Shown here one piece after another: positions 1 to 5,024 of a DNA stretch of 6,771 nucleotides. Origin of the DNA: Oscillospiraceae bacterium. Its GTDB lineage: Bacteria > Bacillota > Clostridia > Oscillospirales > Oscillospiraceae. A program made the translations under genes and the position numbers. Location of the stretch: contig JAFTGG010000249.1 in NCBI GenBank assembly GCA_017458025.1, positions 1 to 6,771 of the forward strand, in the 5' to 3' direction. The notes below the pieces were generated by a model. The model saw only the letters and a list, made by a program, of their open reading frames with translations, was not told the DNA's origin and made no database searches. Within the stretch, counting starts at the first letter, position 1. Each line of letters starts with the position of its first letter.

Positions 1-827
1 CGCTTGCGGCGGAACGCACCGCTGTGCCGGCGCGGCGCGCCGGACATTACGCCGCGCCCGAGCCGGTCGCGAACCCGACCGCTCCCCCGCTCCTGACCGT
101 GTCGCTTTCGCGCGCGGAGCAGCTTACCGATAGACTGATCGACGCGCGGCCGGCGGTGGTCTCTCTGCCGCTGGAGGCGTTCGATCGACTCGACCTTTCG
201 CCGTACCTCGATCAGACGCGCTTCTGCGCGGCGCTGCCGCGTATCTATCGCACCGGAGATGAAGCGCTGCTGCGCCATCGGCTGCGCGAAGCGATACGCC
301 GCGGCGTATCCGCCGTCGGCGTCGGCAATCTGGGGCACCTTGCGCTGGCGCGGGATTTTGATCTGGAAAAACGCGGCGATTTATCACTGAACGTATTCAA
401 CTCAGCCGCGCTGCGCTTTTTGAAGGATCAGGGGCTCGACACTGCCGCCGTCTCCTTCGAGCTGCGGCGCGAGCAGGTGCGCGATCTGCAAAAATGCCTG
501 CCCTGCGAGGCGGTCGTCTACGGCAGACTGCCGCTGATGATTACGGAGAACCGCGTCGGCGACGGCGACGGTATCCTGACCGACCGCCGCGGCGAGCGCT
601 TCCCCGTGCTGCCGGTGAGCGGCGGGCGCAGCGAGATTGAAAACGCCAAGACGCTCTATCTCGCCGACCGCGACGATTGGCGCGACATCGGGCTCAGCTA
701 CGCGCGGCTCCGCTTTACGACGGAGACGCCCGACGAGTGCGCCGCGGTCCTCCGCGCCTATGTTGAGGGCGCGGGCTGCGCGCCGGACGATCTGACGCGC
801 GGGCTGTTCTACCGCGGCGTTGAATGA
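1..827 (+). CDS. U32 family peptidase-like protein, C-terminal part (5' end outside window)
   Basis: This is the C-terminal portion of a peptidase U32 (collagenase-like) protein. The reading frame is open from base 3, so the GTG at 24 is probably internal and not the true start; the gene ends at TGA 825-827. Family wording visible: a TIM-barrel-like stretch with VGVGNLGHLALA and LSLNVFNSAALRFL (about 310-420), then LPCEAVVYGRLPLMITEN (about 498-551) and LTDRRGERFPVLP (about 576-617), which match the conserved core of U32 proteins. Known members act in collagen degradation or in tRNA/rRNA hydroxylation and ubiquinone hydroxylation; the substrate of this one cannot be told. Odd point: the Cys normally found after the TEN motif is Arg (552-554), and the Cys of the usual GCRN-like motif is Gly (624-626). 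A terminator follows the gene, which separates it from maf. Family assignment is confident; exact function is not. Confidence 0.88.
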   Translation, partial: LAAERTAVPARRAGHYAAPEPVANPTAPPLLTVSLSRAEQLTDRLIDARPAVVSLPLEAFDRLDLSPYLDQTRFCAALPRIYRTGDEALLRHRLREAIRRGVSAVGVGNLGHLALARDFDLEKRGDLSLNVFNSAALRFLKDQGLDTAAVSFELRREQVRDLQKCLPCEAVVYGRLPLMITENRVGDGDGILTDRRGERFPVLPVSGGRSEIENAKTLYLADRDDWRDIGLSYARLRFTTETPDECAAVLRAYVEGAGCAPDDLTRGLFYRGVE

Positions 828-852
828 GCAAGCTTTTTGAAAAGGTTTCGCT

Positions 853-903
853 ACGCTTTCCGCGCGTCAGAAGCGCACGGGCGCTTCGCGCAAAGCGTTT
901 TTT
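853..903 (+). terminator. Intrinsic terminator after the U32 gene
   Basis: A long hairpin is followed by six T. The lower stem pairs 853-864 with 887-898 (12 positions, one C-C mismatch at 860/891). After a one-sided bulge at 865-870, the upper stem pairs AAGCGC (871-876) with GCGCTT (881-886) around an ACGG loop. The T run is 898-903. It lies 25 bases after the U32 stop and would end that transcript before maf. Confidence 0.8.
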
Positions 904-926
904 CTGACGCGTATGCCGTCAGAAAA
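900..926 (+). repeat. Inverted repeat TTTTCTGACG / CGTCAGAAAA
   Basis: The two 10-base arms, 900-909 and 917-926, are perfect reverse complements around a 7-base loop. The first arm overlaps the T run of the terminator. It can also pair instead with CGCGTCAGAA at 863-872 (a perfect 10-base match to 902-911), so the GTCAGAA word occurs three times in alternating orientation. Function is unknown. Confidence 0.6.
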
Positions 927-938
927 CCGATTCGGTTT
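924..938 (+). repeat. Small hairpin AAACCG / CGGTTT
   Basis: A perfect 6-base stem (924-929 with 933-938) and an ATT loop. It shares three bases with the right arm of the preceding inverted repeat, so the two could compete in RNA. It is not followed by a T run, so it is not a terminator. Bases 939-976, up to the maf ribosome binding site, show no clear promoter or other structure. Confidence 0.4.
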
Positions 939-976
939 ATTTCGCGTCTGCGCGCGTGAAGGCTCACGGCGAATAC

Positions 977-982
977 AAAGGG
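977..982 (+). promoter_or_regulatory. Ribosome binding site of maf
   Basis: AAAGGG lies 8 bases before ATG 991. It decides the maf start: the in-frame ATG at 913 lies inside the upstream inverted repeat and has no Shine-Dalgarno site, and the 26 extra residues it would add do not look like Maf. Confidence 0.7.
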
Positions 983-990
983 TAATTTAT

Positions 991-1581
991 ATGTCTGATT
1001 CTACAAAACATCATATTGTACTCGCTTCCGGTTCCCCGCGGCGGCAGGAGCTGCTGCGGCGTATCGGGATCACGGACTTTGACGTCGTTGTGCCGGACGC
1101 GGACGAAACCTGTCCCGCGGGGCTGACGGCGCAGGAGACCGTCGCCCACATTGCCCGCGGCAAGGCGGAGGCGGCGCGGGCGCTGACCGGGCCGGAGGAT
1201 ATCGTCATCACCGCCGACACAATGGTCTTTCTCGGCGGCGAGCGGCTCGGCAAGCCCCGCGACAAGGCGGACGCGCTGCGCATGCTCACCGAGCTCGCGG
1301 GCAACCGCCACATGGTCTGCACCGGCGTGACCGTACGGCAGGGTGACAAGGCAAAATGCTTTACCGTGTCGACCGACGTCTATTTCCGCCCCGCGACAGA
1401 CCGAGAGCTGCGCGCGTATATCGACAGCGGCGAGCCGATGGACAAGGCGGGCGCCTACGGCGTGCAGGGCCTCGGCGCGCTGCTGGTTGAGAAGATCGAC
1501 GGAGACTTCTTCAACGTGATGGGGCTTCCGGTGCTGGCGCTGTCGCAGGCGCTGCGGGAGTTTGGAATAGATTTATTGTAA
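991..1581 (+). CDS. maf: Maf-like nucleoside triphosphate pyrophosphatase (dTTP/UTP type)
   Basis: A 196-residue cytoplasmic Maf protein, of usual family length. Maf enzymes hydrolyse nucleoside triphosphates to the monophosphate and pyrophosphate and are thought to remove non-canonical nucleotides; overproduction in Bacillus blocks septation. Motifs seen: LASGSPRR at residues 11-18 (substrate loop), DADET 36-40, ITADTMVFL 73-81 with the probable catalytic Asp76, GKPRDKADALRML 87-99, and the C-terminal YIDSGEPMDKAGAYGVQG 143-160. The SPRR form, not the SPWR-like form of YceF, points to the YhdE subfamily acting on dTTP and UTP. The start at 991 is chosen from the AAAGGG site and from the usual distance to the LASGSPRR motif. 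The stop codon TAA (1579-1581) overlaps the ribosome binding site of mreC 12 bases upstream of its start, so the two genes are probably co-transcribed. Maf at the head of mre genes is a common Gram-positive arrangement. Confidence 0.95.
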   Translation: MSDSTKHHIVLASGSPRRQELLRRIGITDFDVVVPDADETCPAGLTAQETVAHIARGKAEAARALTGPEDIVITADTMVFLGGERLGKPRDKADALRMLTELAGNRHMVCTGVTVRQGDKAKCFTVSTDVYFRPATDRELRAYIDSGEPMDKAGAYGVQGLGALLVEKIDGDFFNVMGLPVLALSQALREFGIDLL

Positions 1582-1586
1582 GAGGA
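1581..1586 (+). promoter_or_regulatory. Ribosome binding site of mreC
   Basis: AGAGGA begins in the last base of the maf stop codon and lies 7 bases before TTG 1594. It supports the TTG as start: no in-frame ATG near the beginning would keep the membrane segment. Confidence 0.7.
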
Positions 1587-1593
1587 ATTTGAT

Positions 1594-2433
1594 TTGAAAG
1601 ACTTTCTGTCCAAGCATGGTCTATGGCTCCTCGCTGCCGCCGCGGTCATCGCGGTGGCGCTGAGCGCGCTGTCGTACTTCTCCTCGACGTCGGCCGTCTT
1701 GCGCAACGCCGTGGGCGTTGTGACGTCCCCGTTCCGCGCGGCGGCGGCGGGCGTGAGCGGCTGGGTCGAGGACAAGAAGCGCTACTATCAGGATTATAAC
1801 GACCTGCTCGCGGAAAATCAGGCGCTGCGCGAGGAGGTGGCGGAGCTGCGCGCGAACGCGCGTCAGGCGGACCGCGACCGCGAGGAGAACGCGCGTTTCC
1901 GCGAGCTGATCGGGCTTGCCGCGCAGCGGCGCGACTTCGTGTTTGAGTCCGCCATGATCCTTGACCGCTCGAACAACAATTGGACGCGGACGCTGACGCT
2001 GAACAAAGGCACGGCGCACGGCGTCGCGGTGAACAACGTCGCCGTGAGCAGCGAGGGCTATCTCATCGGCGTCGTGACGGAGGCGGGGCTCAATTGGTGC
2101 ACGGTGCAGACCATCATCGACACCGACACCGAGCTCGGCGCGCTGCTGTTCCGCACGGGCGACGTGGTCATCGCCGAGGGCGATTTCACGCTCATGCGCG
2201 AGAAGAAGCTGAAGGTGGGCTATCTCCCGTCCGATACGGCGCTGCTGGTCGGCGACTATATCGTGACCTCGGGCCTCGGCGGGTACTACCCGTCCAACCT
2301 CGTCATCGGCACGGTCGAGAGCGTCGAGACCGACGACGACGGCCTCGCGCAGTACGCGGTGCTCTTGCCGATGCTCGACTTTGACGCGCAGACCGAGGTA
2401 TTCATTATTAAAGAGTTTGACATCGTGGAGTAA
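1594..2433 (+). CDS. mreC: Rod shape-determining protein MreC
   Basis: A 279-residue, single-span membrane protein of the elongasome. MreC sits mostly outside the membrane, dimerises, and links MreB/MreD/RodA to PBP2, which it is thought to activate. Seen here: a short cytoplasmic N-terminus, a hydrophobic segment at residues about 9-28, a charged coiled-coil stretch at about 63-107 (ENQALREEVAELR and following), and the double beta-barrel MreC domain at about 115-275. The domain contains MILDRSNNNW (121-130), a NKGTAHGV turn (137-144) and the hallmark TSGLGGYYPSNLVIGTV (225-241). Length is normal for the family. The TTG start, backed by a good Shine-Dalgarno site, may lower its translation relative to neighbours (inference). 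It is followed by mreD after only 3 bases. mreB, which often lies between maf and mreC, is absent here. Confidence 0.95.
   Translation: MKDFLSKHGLWLLAAAAVIAVALSALSYFSSTSAVLRNAVGVVTSPFRAAAAGVSGWVEDKKRYYQDYNDLLAENQALREEVAELRANARQADRDREENARFRELIGLAAQRRDFVFESAMILDRSNNNWTRTLTLNKGTAHGVAVNNVAVSSEGYLIGVVTEAGLNWCTVQTIIDTDTELGALLFRTGDVVIAEGDFTLMREKKLKVGYLPSDTALLVGDYIVTSGLGGYYPSNLVIGTVESVETDDDGLAQYAVLLPMLDFDAQTEVFIIKEFDIVE
2427..2430 (+). promoter_or_regulatory. Ribosome binding site of mreD inside the mreC end
   Basis: GGAG forms part of the last two mreC codons and lies 6 bases before ATG 2437, with the mreC stop TAA between. This favours coupled translation of mreC and mreD. Confidence 0.6.
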
Positions 2434-2436
2434 AGC

Positions 2437-2943
2437 ATGCTGACAACACGCGATTTTATCGTCAAATGGACGTCCTACGGCGCGGCGTCGCTCGCGCTGG
2501 CGTTCCTGTATATCCTGACGCTGCGCGGCGTGGAGCTCTTCGGCGTGAGCATGTTCCTGCCGCCGCTGCTCGTCGGCGTGGTCGCGTCGCTGGAGGATAC
2601 GCGCGAGGGCGTGATCTTCGGCCTCGTGTGCGGCGTGTTGTGCGATCTGGCGCTCGCGGGCACCTTCCCCTGTGTGTACACCGTCGCGTTCACGCTCGCG
2701 GCGTTCGCCTGCTCCGCGCTTTCCAAGAGCTTGCTGCAGCCCGGCGTGCTGTGCTCGATCGCGGCGACGGCGTTGACCTTCGCGTTCGTGGACGCGCTCA
2801 ACATGCTCGCGCTGTTTTTCACGGCGCGCGCGGACTTCGGCGCGATGCTCTCCGTCGCGGTGCGCGAGACGCTGGTCTCGTGCCTGCTGCTGATCGTCTG
2901 CCATCCGGTGCTGCTGTATCTGCACCGGAAGTTCACCCTGTAA
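2437..2943 (+). CDS. mreD: Rod shape-determining protein MreD
   Basis: A 168-residue integral membrane protein, of usual MreD length. MreD is part of the elongasome; it binds MreC and is needed for rod shape, though its precise biochemical role is unsettled. The sequence is almost wholly hydrophobic, with about six spans, near residues 13-29, 36-52, 57-74, 77-95, 103-129 and 143-163. It holds the family-typical IFGLVCGVLCDLAL stretch (60-73), the best family marker here, and ends in a short basic tail (LHRKFTL). Identification rests on this motif, on the hydrophobic profile and, strongly, on its place between mreC and the PBP2 gene. The ATG is preceded by GGAG within mreC. It is separated from the PBP2 start by 15 bases that contain AAAGGAGG. 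Confidence 0.92.
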   Translation: MLTTRDFIVKWTSYGAASLALAFLYILTLRGVELFGVSMFLPPLLVGVVASLEDTREGVIFGLVCGVLCDLALAGTFPCVYTVAFTLAAFACSALSKSLLQPGVLCSIAATALTFAFVDALNMLALFFTARADFGAMLSVAVRETLVSCLLLIVCHPVLLYLHRKFTL

Positions 2944-2944
2944 G

Positions 2945-2952
2945 AAAGGAGG
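2945..2952 (+). promoter_or_regulatory. Near-perfect ribosome binding site of mrdA
   Basis: AAAGGAGG, complementary to the 16S rRNA tail, lies 6 bases before ATG 2959. It is the strongest Shine-Dalgarno site in the window and fixes the PBP2 start. Confidence 0.8.
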
Positions 2953-2958
2953 CCGCTC

Positions 2959-5004
2959 ATGGAAGAACCGAAAAAGCTGCGCTATCGCCTGCTCATCCTG
3001 TGCGGCCTTTTCATGGCGTGCCTCGTCGTTTACTTTGTGACGATGTTCGACGCGCAGGTCGTCAACGGCGCGCGCTGGCGCGAGCAGTCCGTGCGCATGA
3101 ACACCAGCGTTGAGACGGTCGAGGCGTCCCGCGGCGTCATCACCGACCGCAACGGCAAGGTGCTCGTCAGCAACCACGCGGTCTACACGCTGACGTTCGA
3201 TCCGTCGCTCGTGGCGGCCGAGGAGCTCAACGACGCGGTGCTGCGCCTGCTCTCGCTTTTGCGCGAACAGGGCGTCGAATGGTACGACGAGCTGCCGCTG
3301 ACGGCCGCGCGGCCTTATGATTACGACTACAGCGTGCCGCGCTCGGGTATGCTCGTCAAGTACCTCACGAGCAAAAAATGGATCGAGGACGGCATGACCG
3401 CCGACGAGATGCGCGACGGCGTCGCGCCGCAGACGATCTTCGACCTGCTCTGCGGCGAGTTCGGCGTCCGGGAGGACCTCGCCGCGGCGCGCAAGCGCGA
3501 GCTGGTCGGCTTCCGCTACTCCCTCGCGACCGCGAGGCTCGACGGCGACGGCACGTTCCTCTTTGCCTCCGGCGTCGACGTGTCGCTCATCTCGCTTTTG
3601 AAGGACGGCGGCTACGACGGCGTCCGCGTCGGCACGTCCACCGTGCGCGAGTACAAGACGGACGCCGCGGCGCACGTCCTCGGCCGCGTCGGCAAGATCC
3701 AGAATTGGGATGACTACAAGGACAAGGGCTACGAATGGAACGACCTTGTCGGCGTCGACGGCGTCGAGGCGGCGTTTGAGGACTATCTGCGCGGCACGGA
3801 CGGCACGCGCATCGTGACGACGAACGCCGACGGCAAGGTCATCGACGAGCTCTGGTCCGTCGAGCCGGAGCCGGGCGGCAACGTCGCGCTGACGCTGGAC
3901 ATCGACTTTCAGGAGCAGGTCGAGCAGATCCTCGCCGACTCGGTCGGCGCGATGACGGAGGCGGACGGTATCCAGCGCGGCGCGGCGGCGGCGGTCATTC
4001 AGATCGGCACCGGCGATACGCTTGCCCTCGCCTCCTACCCCACGTTCTCGCTCTCGACGTTCAGCCGGGATTACAACGACCTGCTGAACGACCCCGCGCT
4101 CCCGATGCTCAACCGCGCGACGCAGTGGGCGTTCGCGCCCGGCTCGACGTTCAAGCCGGCGGTGGCGGTCGCGGCGCTTGAGACCGGCGCCATCACGCCG
4201 CAGACCAGGATCCGCGACCTCGGCGCGTACCGCTATTACGACATGGTCTACAACTGCTGGATCTACTCCTCCACCGGCGGAACGCACGGGCTCGTAAACG
4301 TGACCGACGCGATCACAGTGTCGTGCACCTACTTCTTCTACGAGGTCGGCAGACTCACCGGCATCTCGACCATCGACAGCTACGCCGCCGCGTTCGGCCT
4401 GGGCGAGCCCACGGGCGTCGAGATCCCCGAGCGTGTCGGCACGATGACCTCGCCAGACTATGTCAATTCGCTCGATGGGCAGCATTGGACGGACGGCTTG
4501 ACGCTGCAGGCGGCGATCGGGCAGGCGTACAACCTGTTTACGCCGCTCCAGCTCGCGAACTATATCGCGACGCTCGCGGGCGGCGGCACGCGCTACAACG
4601 CGCATCTTTTGAAGGACGTGAGCTCGTACGACAGCGCCGTGCCCGTCTACGTCTATGACGAGCCGCCGGCGGACACGGTGTCCATCAGCGACGAGAACCT
4701 CAAGGCCGTGCTCGCGGGCATGCGCAAGCTCGTCACCGACGGCAGCGTGCGCGCGCAGTTCCGCAACTGCGTCGTCGACGCCGCCGCCAAGACCGGCACG
4801 GCGCAGACCGGCGGCAGGGGCACGACGAGCAACGGCGTGTTCGTCGCGTTCGCGCCCTACGACGATCCGCAGATCGCGCTGGCGCTCATCATTGAGAAGG
4901 GCGGCAGCGGCGGCGCTCTGGCGCAGACCGCCGTCGATATCCTCAACGCGTATTTCACTGCCGCGGACCCCAATGTCATCGGCGAGAATATCCTTTTAAA
5001 ATAA
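2959..5004 (+). CDS. mrdA: Penicillin-binding protein 2 (class B transpeptidase of the elongasome)
   Basis: A 681-residue class B PBP that cross-links peptidoglycan at the lateral wall as part of the Mre/Rod complex. Seen: a cytoplasmic basic N-terminus, one membrane anchor at residues about 10-30, the pedestal domain beginning with RGVITDRNG (58-66) and continuing to about 315, then the transpeptidase domain. Catalytic motifs: SxxK is STFK (Ser396 nucleophile, Lys399) in the setting APGSTFKPAVAVAALE; the third motif is KTGT (Lys611-Gly613). The second motif, SxN, reads Ser455-Cys456-Thr457 in VSCTYFFYEVG, where relatives usually have Asn at the third place; the frame is intact and the surroundings are normal, so the enzyme is probably active. 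E. coli PBP2 has Asp here, which shows the position tolerates change. The C-terminal IGQAYNLFTPLQLANYIATLAGGG is typical of the family. The long pedestal insert (about 85-220) fits the larger Gram-positive PBP2 type. Adjacent mreC and mreD support PBP2 rather than the divisome PBP3. Confidence 0.95.
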   Translation: MEEPKKLRYRLLILCGLFMACLVVYFVTMFDAQVVNGARWREQSVRMNTSVETVEASRGVITDRNGKVLVSNHAVYTLTFDPSLVAAEELNDAVLRLLSLLREQGVEWYDELPLTAARPYDYDYSVPRSGMLVKYLTSKKWIEDGMTADEMRDGVAPQTIFDLLCGEFGVREDLAAARKRELVGFRYSLATARLDGDGTFLFASGVDVSLISLLKDGGYDGVRVGTSTVREYKTDAAAHVLGRVGKIQNWDDYKDKGYEWNDLVGVDGVEAAFEDYLRGTDGTRIVTTNADGKVIDELWSVEPEPGGNVALTLDIDFQEQVEQILADSVGAMTEADGIQRGAAAAVIQIGTGDTLALASYPTFSLSTFSRDYNDLLNDPALPMLNRATQWAFAPGSTFKPAVAVAALETGAITPQTRIRDLGAYRYYDMVYNCWIYSSTGGTHGLVNVTDAITVSCTYFFYEVGRLTGISTIDSYAAAFGLGEPTGVEIPERVGTMTSPDYVNSLDGQHWTDGLTLQAAIGQAYNLFTPLQLANYIATLAGGGTRYNAHLLKDVSSYDSAVPVYVYDEPPADTVSISDENLKAVLAGMRKLVTDGSVRAQFRNCVVDAAAKTGTAQTGGRGTTSNGVFVAFAPYDDPQIALALIIEKGGSGGALAQTAVDILNAYFTAADPNVIGENILLK

Positions 5005-5012
5005 CGCAAGGT

Positions 5013-5017
5013 GGAGG
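5013..5017 (+). promoter_or_regulatory. Ribosome binding site of the GH13 gene
   Basis: GGAGG lies 7 bases before ATG 5025 and supports that start. The 20-base gap after the PBP2 stop holds only this site, with no hairpin or T run, so read-through from mrdA is expected. Confidence 0.75.
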
Positions 5018-5024
5018 GATCATC

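Noticed and set aside
24..26. GTG as the start of the U32 gene
   Set aside because: The frame is open back to the window edge, no Shine-Dalgarno site precedes it, and the visible part is only the C-terminal portion of a U32 protein.
936..988. Possible promoter for maf (T/A-rich words TTTATT and TAATTT)
   Set aside because: No -35 box at proper spacing could be matched to either word, so I do not call a promoter.
913..990. N-terminal extension of Maf from ATG 913
   Set aside because: No ribosome binding site, it overlaps the inverted repeats after the terminator, and the 26 added residues are not Maf-like; ATG 991 has AAAGGG at good spacing.
1621..4605. Minus-strand open frame of 994 codons opposite mreC, mreD and mrdA
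   Set aside because: It is rich in Arg, Ala, His, Val and Asp with no domain pattern, spans three well-identified genes on the other strand, and is what GC-rich codon use produces in an antisense frame.
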